DNA from: Haliotis asinina
Taxonomy: Eukaryota > Mollusca > Gastropoda > Lepetellida > Haliotidae
Length of the DNA stretch: 64,000 bases
Direction of reading: 5' to 3'
Assembly: GCF_037392515.1 (NCBI RefSeq)
Contig: NW_027133899.1
Span: forward strand, 186,001 to 250,000
The notes under the pieces were generated by a model, which had not been told where the DNA came from, searched no databases, and was given only the letters and a program-made list of their open reading frames with translations. Position 1 is the first letter of the stretch; each line of letters starts with the position of its first letter. Of the stretch, positions 1 to 11,600 are shown one piece after another. Position numbers and translations under genes: made by a program.

Positions 1-366
1 AATGGATCAAGAGGCCAGCATGTTCTTGGCAGCATGAGCTGCTGACAAAAGGTAGTGACAGTTTCCAAACAAGAAAATATGGTCATCAATATGTCCTGCC
101 AGTGTTCTGTTTAACTCCAGCACAACAATAATGTCTTGAAAACACACACCACCTATAACGGTTTCTGAAAGTCTGTCCCCATGATCTCAGATCGAGCTGA
201 AAACAATATCCCCCTCCACCTTCATAGCTATGAAACCATGCTTTCCTTGACAACAGTAACGTCAAAAGACAGTTAAGTCACTCACACATTTTACGTGTGA
301 ATTGTACCTGCTGTCCTACACAAGGATGGATGTGTCTCCTGCAGCATTATCAGGATCTACATAAGA
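1..366. other. unannotated non-coding sequence
   Basis: I see no convincing reading frame, RNA gene or repeat in this left edge of the window. It runs into the 123-bp minisatellite that begins at about 367. Confidence 0.4.
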
Positions 367-831
367 ATTAGAAACTGACTTCACTCAAACGTTTTCAGTG
401 ACTTCTCCACACCGGCACAAACATCAACATATAGTATCCATGTAGGGATGTTGACAAAACTAACCCTAACCCTAACCCTAACCCTAACCATTAGAAACTG
501 ACTTCACTCAAACTTTTTCAGTGACTTTTCCACACCGGCACAAACATCAACATATAGTATCCATGTAGGGATGTTGACAAAACTAACCCTAACCCTAACC
601 CTAACCCTAACAATTAGAAACTGACTTCACTCAAACTTTTTCAGTGACTTTTCCACCCTGGCACAAACATCAACATATTGTATCCATGTAGGGATGTTGA
701 CAAAACTAACCCTAACCCTAACCCTAACCCTAACAATTAGAAACTGACTTCACTCGAACGTTTTCAGTGACTTCTCCACCCCGGCACAAACATCAACATA
801 TAGTATCCATGTAGGGATGTTGACAAAACTA
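367..831. repeat. 123-bp minisatellite with telomere-type blocks
   Basis: Four head-to-tail units start at 367, 490, 613 and 736, exactly 123 bp apart. Each opens with attagaaactgacttcact and carries a common stretch ending in gatgttgacaaaacta. Three of the four junctions are filled by about 28 bp of (CCCTAA)n, at 461-489, 584-611 and 707-734. The last unit ends without it. (TTAGGG)n is the telomere repeat of molluscs and many other animals, so these are interstitial telomere-type blocks carried inside a minisatellite. The units are nearly identical, so the array is young or homogenised. Confidence 0.93.
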
Positions 832-1108
832 AAACCAAAACACCTAGTCTCTAAAAGCAAGTAATACCTGATAGTTTCCTAGGTGCCAAGCTGAGGGTGC
901 TGTAACCTTGAGCGAGTTGCGTTCCTGAATGTGTCATTACAGCTTGGTAGTATGACCTACGTATTCATGTTCTCTATATTTACTCCCCTTATCTGTAGGA
1001 ATAACACATTGTGGAATTTCAACATCTAGAGAAGCCTTCATAAACAACTGTGTAGATTAAACTCAAAATGAACAATGACATTATGTTGCTAAAGTTGCAG
1101 TGTCAACC

Positions 1109-1390
1109 CCTGGAATCAGGAAGATGCCTCAGCATAGTGATAGTCATCTCTTGGCCCTGTAAGACAGACAACTTACACGGCCCAAATAGTGCAAGGGAGA
1201 TAACTGGTGCTACTGTAATGTAAAAACCTGGAGTCAGGAAGATGCCTCAGAATAGTGATACTCATCTCTTGGCCCTGTAAGACAGACAACTTACACGGCC
1301 CAAATAGTGCAAGGGAGATAACTGGTGCTACTGTAATGTAAAAACCTGGAGTCAGGAAGATACCTCAGAATGGTGATAATTATCTATCAC
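1109..1390. repeat. 118-bp tandem duplication (about 2.4 copies)
   Basis: The phrase beginning cctgga(a/g)tcaggaagat recurs at 1109, 1227 and 1345, exactly 118 bp apart. The second copy is almost identical to the first and the third is partial. No coding potential is evident. Confidence 0.9.
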
Positions 1391-2430
1391 TGGTAGGTAA
1401 CTTGGTTACATTGAGAGTGGAGTATTGTGCTTTTTAGAAACTCAAAGGCAGAGGTAAAGTAATATATGTGTTCTGACGTCCCATATCAACTTTATGAGAT
1501 AACAAATTCCACCTTTACCTCAATGTTATCTTCCTTCAGGAACGAATATAGCTATATTACTTTGAAAACCCTTGATAATCATGTAAAGTAAAACCATGTT
1601 AATATTTTTGTTTCATATTTTGTCTCTCAACTGTTCCATGTCAGGACAAATTGTTGACTAGAACATCATAAGTGGTCAAGAATAATGTGTTATGTGTCCC
1701 ATGCTTTATTTCCACCATATAGCGTATGAATTTTGGGTTAATTACTTATAATAGAATAGTACAGAGTCAGTTTACTTTGGTTTCAAATCTCCTGGCATAA
1801 ACACAGCTGTAAGGCAGACTTGTCATACCTTCCTTCTTGGCATAGTTCTCTATGCTTAGATTTACTTAAATTCCGGAAAGATATATATCAGTAATCACCA
1901 ATGTAATGAATCCACTTATGGGACTAAATAGCCAGGACTCACTGCTTGACCAAAGAGCAAGATACAAAGATTCACAATAGAGGTTTATAGTACAATGCAA
2001 CTGAGTCAAATCTAAAGTAATGGGACACAAATACAATATCAACTCACCAAAGTCTTGGTTTTCAGTAAGAGGGAGAAACAGTTCTACTAAATGTTGTGGA
2101 GCAAGCAGTCTATCCTGGACGTAGGTTGATGTTGATAATCAAACGAAGAGGCAGACAGATGTAGATTGGCTGAATGATGACACAACTCCAGAGCAAGTCC
2201 GTGTGTGACTCCATGTGTGTGTCGTCAACACAACGGCCAGCCTTATATATACACACAGTCATTGATTCTTGAGCATTCCAGCGAAGTATGGAACCATTGC
2301 GTTCAGCAAGACAAAACACACCAAAGGGAGGTTACTCTAAAGTGCTACCTTAAAGGCGTGGTGCTAAAACACTAATCACCCGTGATACAAAATGTAACCC
2401 ATGATAATTATCACTCAAAACTCTATGATG
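1391..2430. other. unannotated non-coding sequence
   Basis: AT-rich sequence with no frame, splice pair or repeat that I can defend. A 69-codon minus-strand frame at 2110-2319 has no recognisable motif and is treated as chance. Confidence 0.4.
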
Positions 2431-3135
2431 TCTGTGAATCTACAGCTGTACAACTACTGTACTGTTGTCTGTGATTCTACAGGTGTACAGCTACTGAAGT
2501 GTTGTCTGTGACACTGCAGCTGCACAGCTGCTGAAGTGTTGTCTGTGACTCTACAGCTGTACAGCTACTGAACTGTTGTCTGTGACTACAGCTACTGAAC
2601 TGTTATCTGTGAATCTGATGTACAGCTACTCTTGCCTGTGATTCTACAGCTATACAGCTACTATACTGTTGTCTGTGAATCTGCAGCTGCACAGCTGCTG
2701 AAGTGTTGTCTGTGACTCTACAGCTGTACAGCTACTGAACTGTTGTCTGTAACTACAGCTTAACTGAACTGTTATCTGTGAATCTACAGATGTACAGCTA
2801 CTGTTGTCTGTGACTACAGCTGTACAGCTACCAAACGATTGTCTGTGAATCTGCAGCTGCACTGTTGTCTGAGATTCTACAGCTACTGAAGTGTTGACTG
2901 TGAATATGCAGATGTACAGCTACTGAACTGTTGTCTGTGACTCTACAGCTTTTGAACTGTTGTCTGTGAATCTACAGCTGTACAGCTGCTGAAGTGTTGT
3001 CTGTGAATCTACAGCTGTACAGCAACTGAGGAGTCTGTGAATCTACAGCAGTACAGCTACTGAGGAGTCGTGTGTGAATCTACAGCTATACATCTACTGT
3101 ACTGTTGTCTGAGATTCTACAGCTGCACATCTACT
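2431..3135. repeat. degenerate minisatellite, ~36-42-bp units
   Basis: About 18 imperfect units read roughly ctgtgaatctacagctgtac plus agctactgaactgttgt. Unit length varies because small blocks are lost or duplicated, so it is older and less homogeneous than the 62-bp and 123-bp arrays nearby. Short frames within it are by-products of the repeat. Confidence 0.9.
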
Positions 3136-3345
3136 ATACTATCCATGAGAGACATTGAGCAGGTGTCACTGACAACGCCTGTAAACAAATATTTAAGTGA
3201 ATATAATTGTGTATTAAAAATACTTTTCCACAATATACAACCACTGGGAAGACCGGACAAAAGTATATACAACTCAAAGTGAAGTGGAAAGTTTTGCAAT
3301 GTAATCTCACCTTTATGTAACTTGATCTCTCCATTCCCCTATCAG

Positions 3346-3421
3346 GAGAGCCTGGAGAACTGGAGAAGGGAACAGATGACATTTCATACTCCAGGAGATG
3401 ACTTCCTTCTCTGCAGTAAAG
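3346..3421 (+). CDS. candidate internal exon, unknown protein
   Basis: A stretch of 76 nt is bounded by an acceptor-like cccctatcag and a donor-like GTATTC. It is open in one frame as 25 codons plus one base and reads ESLENWRREQMTFHTPGDD then FLLCSK. The composition is protein-like (Trp, charged residues, no low complexity), unlike the minisatellites on either side. I do not recognise the family. No partner exon was found in the window, so this could be part of a gene extending elsewhere or a chance open stretch. Strand and borders rest only on the splice-like signals. Confidence 0.3.
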
Positions 3422-3479
3422 GTATTCCAACACAATAGGTATATGCTGTTCGCAGTCTCCTTGTGACAGGATCACTTCA

Positions 3480-3890
3480 GGTGTTGTCAGTCATGATGTT
3501 GTTGCTGTCATCCTGAAGGAAAAACAAGAATGCTTGTATCGGACCTGCTACATTCTGCATACTCCTGTAGCTGGCCTCAAAATGTAAACACTGCTCCACG
3601 TAGCCTGGGGCCATTAAATCTGTTGAACAAGCTGTCAGTGGTCCATGAAGTATCCTCCACTACACAATGGTGTTTTGTCTAACCCTGCCCCTGCAGGACA
3701 AGTAAGGTAAAATGGCCACAATGTACTCCAATTTCTGTCCTGTCATATATACACCATGTTAAACTTGATAATATTGACCCATGCATTTAGGTGATGTTTT
3801 CACATGCTCAGTAAACTGTCCACTAACACAGGGGAAGGGTTGTGCACAGAGGACGTGAGAGTGCCAACATACCTACTGAGTAAAAATCTA
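3480..3890. other. unannotated non-coding sequence
   Basis: Nothing identifiable; unique-looking sequence between the candidate exon and the next minisatellites. Confidence 0.4.
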
Positions 3891-3892
3891 CA

Positions 3893-4030
3893 CACCAATT
3901 GACTGATCCCAATACTAACTGGCTGATCTCAACACTAACTGATTGATCTCCACACTCACTGCTGTCTCAACACTGACTAATCTCGATGACAACTGTTTGA
4001 TCTCAATGCCAACTGACTGTTCTCAACACC
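3893..4030. repeat. short ~21-bp minisatellite
   Basis: About six degenerate units of the form aactgactgatctcaacact. The array abuts the 62-bp minisatellite that starts at 4035. Confidence 0.75.
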
Positions 4031-4034
4031 TGCT

Positions 4035-4620
4035 ACCTGTAGATTCAGTAAGGAACAGTGGCAGTGTGCTACAATGTCTACACTGTTACACACTGTACCT
4101 GTAGATTCAGTAAGGAACAGTGGCAGTGTGTCACAGTATCTCTACTGTTACACATTGTACCTGTAGCTTCAGTAAGGAACAGTGGCAGTGTGCTACAATG
4201 TCTACACTGTTACACACTGTACCTGTAGATTCAGTAAGGAACAGTGGCAGTTTGCCACAATGCCTCCACTGTTACACAATGTACCTGTAGATTCAGTAAG
4301 GAACAGTGGCAGTGTGTCACAGTATCTCTACTGTTAAACATTGTACCTGTAGCTTCAGTAAGGAACATTGGCAGTGTGCCACAGTATCTCTACTGTTACG
4401 CATTGTACCTGTAGCTTCAGTAAGGAACAGTGGCAGTGTGCCACAGTATCTCCACTTCTTTGAATGTCATTTAGAAGTGAAAATACATAAGAATGAAGAT
4501 TCACCTGATGAAGGAGTAAGCATTAACTCCGAAACGTTGTGTTCTCACATAAAGAAGTTGATATCCATAAAAATCTTCATTCTTAAGTATCTCCACTGTT
4601 ACACATTATGCCTGTTGATT
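4035..4620. repeat. 62-bp minisatellite interrupted by an insertion
   Basis: Units beginning acctgtag(a/c)ttcagtaagg start at 4035, 4097, 4159, 4221, 4283, 4345 and 4407, each exactly 62 bp apart. The seventh unit is split by a 129-bp insertion (4457-4585) and resumes at 4586 with agtatctccactgttacac, decaying by about 4620. A 156-codon plus-strand frame at 4306-4776 runs through repeat and insertion and is not a gene. Confidence 0.95.
4457..4585 (+). mobile_element. 129-bp insertion with hammerhead-ribozyme-like fold
   Basis: The insertion splits a 62-bp repeat unit and is flanked by a 12-bp target duplication, agtatctccact, at 4445-4456 and 4586-4597. Inside, a perfect 13-bp inverted repeat (4489-4501 with 4572-4584) could form stem I. 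Next comes CTGATGA at 4505-4511, a stem GGAGT/ACTCC at 4513-4517 and 4526-4530, and GAAAC at 4531-4535. A small TGTG/CACA stem-loop follows, then GTTG as a possible cleavage site near 4557-4560. CTGATGA, stem II and GAAA in that order are the catalytic core of a hammerhead ribozyme. Such motifs are known in Penelope-like elements and retrozymes. That it is such a relic is inference; activity is unknown. Stem III is weak and stem I has an internal bulge. Confidence 0.65.
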
Positions 4621-5202
4621 CACTCTTCACTCACTAGTGTGATATTGTTATTGGTCAAGTACATCAAGAACAAAAATGTTTGGAAGTATGAGTGTTTGTC
4701 GTTTATTTACAGGTCACATGAAACCAAAAAATCAAACATAATTAAAAAACAGTTATCACTTGTTAGTGATATATAAAATGCATTGGTGATTGTGAAAAAA
4801 CAAATAAACAAAATTATAAGCTTATAATTGGAAATCTAAAGTGCAAAGCATACCTCAAGTCTTCTTGGATACTGAACCTAGTCAGAGCTTGTGGGTGTGC
4901 ACAAGTGTAACGAAGCCTTGTCATTGGCCACTGGTTCATTTGCCGATATGCTTAGCTGGCTCTTTGTTTATGGCTTGTAAGCCAGATAGGTGTTAATTTC
5001 AAATTGCATGTGGTCAGTGACTGAAGTTGTGCACTGCATATTGTCATTAGCAAACAGGCAAGCAGACATATAAGTGTCAATAAACCAGACAATATATCTT
5101 CTGTAGGCCTGTAACAAACTATTAATGGGTCGCAATTGTCGGAGTCTCCAATAGCAATTGATCATAGAAACAAAAACGTATCCATGCATTGATAACACAT
5201 GT
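4621..5202. other. unannotated non-coding sequence
   Basis: AT-rich sequence with no frame or repeat that I can support. Confidence 0.4.
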
Positions 5203-5350
5203 GACTGTGGTGATGTAGACATAGTACTGCTGACTGGAGTGATACAGACATAGTATTGCTAACTGGAGTGATACAGACATAGTATTGCTGACTGTGGTGA
5301 TGTAGACATAGTACTGCTGACTGGGGTGATACAGATATTGTACTGCTAAC
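5203..5350. repeat. 29-bp minisatellite (5 units)
   Basis: Units of the form (g/a)actggagtgatacagacat plus agtattgct start at 5203, 5232, 5261, 5290 and 5319, exactly 29 bp apart, with a partial sixth at 5348. Two unit variants alternate (gtgatgtaga and gtgatacaga). Confidence 0.92.
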
Positions 5351-5724
5351 TGCAGATAGATGTTATACATTAAACTGATGTTGAAAGGCATGACATATTT
5401 GTAAAACATGCCACACAGGGATGGCACCATAGAGGTCAGGAGATGTCATGGGCATGTTCATTGTAGCTTCCATTATGGGAATATATTCACATGAAAGTAT
5501 ATGGTAACAGTTCCACATGAATCTATCACCAAGGTAAAGTTCAGTACAAAAGTCTGATCCCACAAGACATTTAGCCCCATACACAGCCATAACAATGGGG
5601 AAAATTCCTCACAAACAATCAGTCACTGACATCGCAGAATAACATGACATTGTTGGAAGGTTTATGAAATGTTCCTTGAATGTTGCTGTAGGACAGTTGG
5701 AGGTCAGTGAAAAGTTCTTGTGGT

Positions 5725-5848
5725 ATACAGGTACTTGGAATGTTGCTGTGGTGCACTGGTAGTTGGAATGTTGCTGTGGTATACAGCTAGTTGGAATGGT
5801 GCTGTGGTGCACTGGTAGTTGTCATGTTGCTGTAGTGTACTGGTAATT
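5725..5848. repeat. ~28-29-bp minisatellite (4 units)
   Basis: Four imperfect units of ggtagttggaatgttgctgt plus ggtgcact. The array differs in sequence from the 29-bp array at 5203-5350. The 375 bp between them hold a 75-codon minus-strand frame (5363-5590) with no recognised motif. Confidence 0.85.
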
Positions 5849-6292
5849 TATGTCCTTGCTGTTTGCTATGTGTGTTTTGTGTCATTTAGTCTTATGTTAT
5901 GTCAAAATCTGTCCTTGTTATTCCACAAGCCAAGGTGATATTGCTGTATTATTGTCGACTGATGGGAAATATAAATAGTACTGCTTATGACATAGTACAA
6001 TACTGCTGACTGCGCTGAGACAGACACAGCTGCTGTGATGTACTTGAAATGGGCATTTCTCACTTGAAAAGGCTTTGAACTTTGTAAGAACAAGCACAAA
6101 TTATCAAATCAAAGTTTGTGCTGAAACGTTCAAAGTGTCACAGTGACCTTGAAAATGATGTGAAGGTCACCAAAACCGACTGGGCCCCTACTTGGTGTCA
6201 AATATGAAGAAAATCTAGTGACCGGTTCTTGAGATATCTTGCTGACAAGCTAAACATGTTGGTGAATATGCTGAAACATTCAAAGTGTCAGT
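5849..6292. other. non-coding sequence with a GTGACCTT inverted pair
   Basis: Mostly featureless. At about 6138-6170, gtgaccttgaaaat is followed closely by gatgtgaaggtcac, a small interrupted palindrome. A tgaaac(g/a)ttcaaagtgtca phrase occurs twice (about 6121 and 6270), suggesting an old duplication. Confidence 0.5.
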
Positions 6293-6686
6293 GTGACAGG
6301 GCAGTGTGACAGGGCAGTTATACAGACCCAATGTCTTTATATTAGATCTGCTCAGTGACAGGGCAGTTATACAGACCCAATGTCTTTATATTAGATCTGT
6401 TCAGTGACAGGGCAGTTATACAGACCCAATGTCTTTATATTAGATCTGTTCAGTGACAGGGCAGTTATACAGACCCAATGTCTTTATATTAGATCTGTTC
6501 AGTGACAGGGCAGTTATACTGACCCAATGTCTTTATATTAGATCTGTTCAGTGACAGGGCAGTTATACAGACCCAATGTCTTTACATTCGACCTGTTCAG
6601 TGACGGGACAGCTATACAGACCCAGTGTCTTTATATTACACCTGTTCAGTGATGGGGCAGTTATACAGACCAAGTGTCTTTATATA
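6293..6686. repeat. 49-bp minisatellite (about 7-8 units)
   Basis: Units of gtgacagggcagttatacag plus acccaatgtctttatattagatctgttca repeat every 49 bp (for example gggcag at 6361 and 6410). Central units are identical and the last two are diverged. The array stops at tatatactactc, where the Tc1-type element begins, so the transposon probably inserted at the array edge. Confidence 0.93.
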
Positions 6687-7960
6687 CTACTCAAAAAAAA
6701 AAAAAAAAAAGAAACGCATAGCTGAAAATTGGTATCAGTTTATATACTTAAGGTTCAGTAACACAGGGCTGTCATGAAGAAAACCTGAATGAACATTAAT
6801 GGTCCAATGCTGCAAGAAACTGTACGTCACAAATGCCAAATGTTCCAAGGTCATGGTCACAGAACAGTCAGTATCTTGTGTGGCCACCATTAACATCAAT
6901 GATTGCTTAGCATAGGCATCTCATAGACTGGACCAGATTCTGCATGAAGTGCCTAGGAATGAGTTGGTACTCTTCCCTCAAGGCCACAAAGAAAGCAGGT
7001 AACTTTCTGAGGCTGAGGGTCACGCTGTCGCACACGACAATCCAATTCGTCCAACAAATGTTTGATAGGGTTAAGATCCAGTGGTCCTGAGGAGCAATCA
7101 AGAACTTGAACATTGTTCTGGGCAAGGATATACCTGATCATTCTTGTTGTATGCAGCGGAAAAATGACGTTCTGGTGGTTCATGAAAGGAAGGACATGAG
7201 GCCTGATGATTTCATCACGGTAACGTTGAGCTGTCAAATTGCCCTGGATCTGAATGAGATCTGTCGCGCCATTGTATGAGATGCAGTCCAAACCATGACA
7301 CTGCCACAATTTGCAGCATAGCATTCATTTATTACATCAATATACACATGATCTTCCGTGCAGCATGTAACGTGACTTGTCACTGAAGATAACAGTTCTG
7401 CACCTTTGCAATGGCCATGGGAGATGTTGGCGACACCACTGTCTGCGTTGTTGCCGATGTTGACGTGTAAGGACAGGTCCTCACAAAGGTCTTCTGGAAT
7501 GAATACTAGCCTCACGTAAGCGGTTCCTCACAGTCTGATCAGAAATTGTTCTCAGTCCTGGCACTACTGATGTTGTCGTGGATGCTGTGGTGAACCTGTT
7601 CCGCAAATGTCGCAGCCGAATAAACCTGTCTTGAGCAGGTGTAGTCACATGGGGTCGACCTGACCTGGGGCGATCATGTGTTGACCCTTCCTGCTGGTAG
7701 CAATGCCAAAGTCTTGTTATGGTACTCTGTGATGCATTCAGTTGCTTTGCAATTGCAGACTGACACTCCCCTGCCTCCAAATGACCAATTGCTTTGTTGC
7801 GCTGAGCCTCAGTAAGTCTAGACATGACTTTAACACCAAAATTAAGGTGGTCAACTGTTGCAAGAGCATTGAAACCGTCTGACTTTTATTGGAAATGAGG
7901 CATGGAATGTGCATGCAAAAGGAAACGCATGAATTTCTTCCCGTTCACAAATTATTGCAT
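6684..7960 (-). mobile_element. degraded Tc1/mariner-type DNA transposon
   Basis: The left end is taken at tactactc plus an A-run and gaaacgcata (6687-6720), typical of Tc1-like termini. The right end is not clear. I find no matching inverted terminus near 7.9-8.1 kb, although the phrase gaaacgcat recurs at about 7922 in the same orientation. The body holds a minus-strand transposase relic (6907-7825). The right part has probably decayed or rearranged, so the element is dead. Confidence 0.75.
6907..7825 (-). pseudogene. Tc1-like transposase relic
   Basis: The start at 7825 opens with MSRLTEAQRNKAIGHLEAGE, a helix-turn-helix (AIAKQLNASQSTITRLW, about residues 25-41) followed by RPRSGRPHVTT. 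This is the two-part DNA-binding region and GRPR-type linker of Tc1 transposases. The frame then shifts. GSVMVWTAS, matching the family's GSVMVWG near the first catalytic Asp, lies in another frame at about 7270-7300. GPLDLNPIKHLLDELDCRVR, equivalent to SPDLNPIEHLWDELDRRVR with the last acidic residue, is at about 7020-7080. At least two frameshifts are needed, and the central QDNA(R/P)H motif is altered (QNNVQV). The DNA-binding part is well kept and the catalytic part is not, so no active enzyme is made. Confidence 0.88.
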
Positions 7961-8122
7961 TTATTGAGGAAAACAGATTTTGGTGTGTTTTGGCAAGCTG
8001 TCCTCAATTACAACTGATTCAAATTCAGAAATGTTTGCAGACAGCATTCACCATAGATATACTGACAAATATTTGACTGATCTAATTGTCAGTTTTTGCA
8101 CTCTTGTTGGCTCTGCCAAACA

Positions 8123-8650
8123 GTGATGTCAGGCTGTTCCGAACAATGATGTTGGGATTTTCCGAACACTGACGTTGGGCTTTTCTGAACAATGGCGTTG
8201 GGCTATTCTGAACACTGACGTTGGGCTATTCTGAACAATGGCGTTGGGCTATTCTGAACAATGGCGTTGGGCTTTTCTGAACACTGATGTCGGGCTATTC
8301 CGAACACTGACGTTGGGCTATTCTGAACAATGGCGTTGGGATTTTCCGAACACTGATGTCGGGCTATTCCGAACACTGACGTTGGGCTTTTCCGAACAAT
8401 GACATTGGGCTTTTCCGAACACTGATGTTGGGCTATTCCGAACACTGACGTTGGGCTATTCCGAACACTGATGTTGGGCTATTCTGAACAATGGCGTTGG
8501 GCTTTTCCGAACACTGATATCGGGCTATTCTGAACACTGACGTCGGGCTATTCTGAACACTGACGTTGGGCTATTCTGAACACTGACGTTGGGCTATTCC
8601 GAACACTGATGTCGGGCTATTCCGAACAATGATGTCGGTCTATTCGAACT
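8123..8650. repeat. 23-bp minisatellite (about 22 units)
   Basis: Units read (t/c)cgaacactgacgttgggctat with variants aatg/actg and gttgg/gtcgg. Because three 23-bp units make 69 bp, one minus-strand frame stays open through the array (8203-8445) and codes a 23-residue repeat. That is a by-product. Confidence 0.95.
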
Positions 8651-11600
8651 GACGTCCTCCATAATGAGTGTTTAAGTTCAAGTGTTTCGTTCATTTTTCG
8701 TACTCTGATCTCTAGGTTTTCACAAAATTTGTATAATTTAGTCTGTTCCAGTTTATAAGTGAAAATGTTGAGAGTGGCGTTGACCATCAAACCAACCAAG
8801 CAATAATTGAAACGTGCAGGTAGGTCCTCCGCGAATTTTTTCACTCAACACTATGGGTAAAAGGAATTCATGTAGCTTTCTTGCAATTTCAGGGAGAGTT
8901 TGATCTGAATTAACGTCTTTATACTGTAATTTTAGGGAGAATGAAAAGTAAAAGGACGACATACTGTTTATAGTGGTGTGGTACATTAATACTAAAAAGT
9001 GTCTTCACTCACCATACCGATATACCTGGTACATGTCATGTAACAGTATAGTGCAATAGTGTAACTATAACTCATATATTATACATGTATTACATGTCAT
9101 TGCAAACAAGGTCAGATATCTCATTGTTTGATGTGTTATCTCAACATCCAGTTAATGATGATTGTAGCGGAGGAATGCACAGTGGAAGTCCTTATAAAAG
9201 AAGAAAAGTCTGAAAAGAAATGCACCAAACTAACTAACGAACGAACTAAAAGGGTCCCAGAAACTATGTGCAAGTAAAAATAATCTGGTTAAAACTAACT
9301 TTCTAAATATTAAATATCTAACAATTGGGCTCCAGAAACTAATATTCTCACAATACTATGGAGACAAGCTTTCACAATGAAATTTAAGCCCCAACTGACC
9401 ACATGTGTTTGTCCCTCTTACATCACACGTGGAGCACATGCCTTTTGTGATATGTGTGCCTTTTGGCAAGTTTGGGTGTCACGTTAATGATATGTACATG
9501 AACAGTTTCACACATGGATGCATTTTCGAGAAACCCTTCTGAACAATGATAAAATTCTCCCGGATACCATGCACGTAAAACAAGTCACGTATGTACCATT
9601 CAAATATTGCAATGAACGCATCATATGAAATATTTTATGCCTTCACATTTACGCGTATCAGCATGGATCAAACATGCTTCACTTGGTACAAGATGTGTTT
9701 GTCAGGTGTGGTGCTGAGCAGCTACATACCAGATTAACAACTCTTTCATTTGTGCGTACAGCGGATGGGTTTTCTTGTTCTCAATGGAAAAAAGGTTGTT
9801 AGGTACGATTCTAGACATGACAGTTTCATCTACAACTTTGAAAGACACTGGTTATAGCCACTTCAACCAAAGTTAGGCCACCCCCCTGGGGATTGTGGGG
9901 TCTTACGGAGGGGACTTACGGTCACCAGTAATTGACAAATACAAAAATCCTTTGTAAAATACTGACCTTAACCACCTCACGGAAAATTTCTTGATTGGCA
10001 TTGATCAATATACTTTACTAAAACATGAAACTTACAAGTATGTGAAAGAGCAATATGGACGAACTACAAATATAAATCAGACTGTATTGACTGCTTAGAG
10101 AAATAGTCAGTTAAGCCATAACAGGTTGCATGTTAACAGAAAAAGCACATGTGATTCCACCTACGTATAATTTAACAAAGGCAGTTAAGAAATTTGATAT
10201 ACAGTAGGCCCAAACACAGAAGAAATATTCCTTCATTTTTGTTCAAAATGCAGCATTCACCATGTTCACTGTTTGAAAAAATTAGCAGAAAAAAAAATCT
10301 AAAGGAAATTCCGTGAAATTTTTAACACAATCACTTGATTGATGTTTTGTTGACAATACAGTTCCTATATTCACTTGTAAATCATATAACTGCCAGGTAA
10401 CAAACAGGTATTCCTGAACAGTGTCTCTGTACAAATTTGTTCCAGTATGTATCTGTTTATCAGGTTTTTAATACACACAGGTCTTCATTTCATGATCTTT
10501 ATTTTTATTGAGTTGATATCTGTCTGGTCGCTTTCTTATTTAAACATTATTTCAGTAAATGTATATTGTGGAGGAAACTGAACTGTTTTGAATGCAAAGC
10601 AACTTGATCACTTATGGGAATTACTGTACACAACGGCAGTGACACTTTCTATTATTTCACATCTGAATAAAAAATCATGTGGTATACGGAAGATGAGAAT
10701 GCAAGAAAAAATTATTTCCTCCAAAGCCATTCTTTTTAATACATGATTAAAGTGTATATATCTTATTAGATGACATGTGGACATATTTTACGGGAGACAA
10801 AATTAACTGGCCATGAAAAGTAATGGAATTACGTATTTCAACAGGGACAAGGGTGAAAATAATCAACTGACGTGCAAGGTGCCTGTCAGTTAGTAATAGA
10901 GCACAGTCTAAGGGAAACCACTATCAACAAAGTCCTGAAATTAACTGCCCTCGATATTCCTATAAGGTCACGGTTGAATATCTCAAACATTTATCAACAT
11001 GCCTCAACAAACATATTCCTGATGTAAAAGTAAGTTGTTCCCCGCAATAATGTTTGAAGTTATTGTCTCATTTTTAAATATTTGGCTTGGGAGAACGCAA
11101 TAGCTTGTACGGTAAAACCGATTGACCTTTATGAACGATGATCATGTTTTTGTCAGCAGGGCATGTTTCCAAAGTTAATGATTATTTATATACACAGAAC
11201 AAGTTAAATTCGAACACCTACAACAAGGGAATGGAGTCAGGTATAATTATCTTGTTTTGTGTTTGTCTTGACACTTTACAAACCAGATGGGTTAATAAAA
11301 AAATGTTTGTTTTAGTATCAACAAATACTAGTAAGCGACAAAAGCAGCCTTAGGCATAACATTGAGTAGCGAAAACTGCTGGGGTCAATGATGCTTGTTT
11401 GGTAAAGGATGACAGGGTTGCATAATGGAGGGTTAGTGTTGATCGGATGGTACAGTCCATATATGGCTAACTAAGCTGTGCATTATGGTTTGGAACTGTG
11501 TAATCCGCTTTAAAAATAGACGTGGTGATATATTTATTTTTTATTCTCTGCATCTTTTGAAATATATTTAAGGAGAAGACAAGTGTTTTTCCGGCTCAGT

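Noticed and set aside
4035-4460. Regularly spaced repeats resembling a CRISPR array
   Set aside because: The whole 62-bp unit is repeated, with no unique spacers, and the genome is eukaryotic. The same applies to the 29-, 35-, 49- and 123-bp arrays.
5363-5590. 75-codon minus-strand frame as a small gene
   Set aside because: No recognisable motif, and it lies between two minisatellites; chance cannot be excluded.
8203-8445. 80-codon minus-strand frame with SEKPNAIV-type repeats
   Set aside because: Product of the 23-bp minisatellite (three units make 69 bp).
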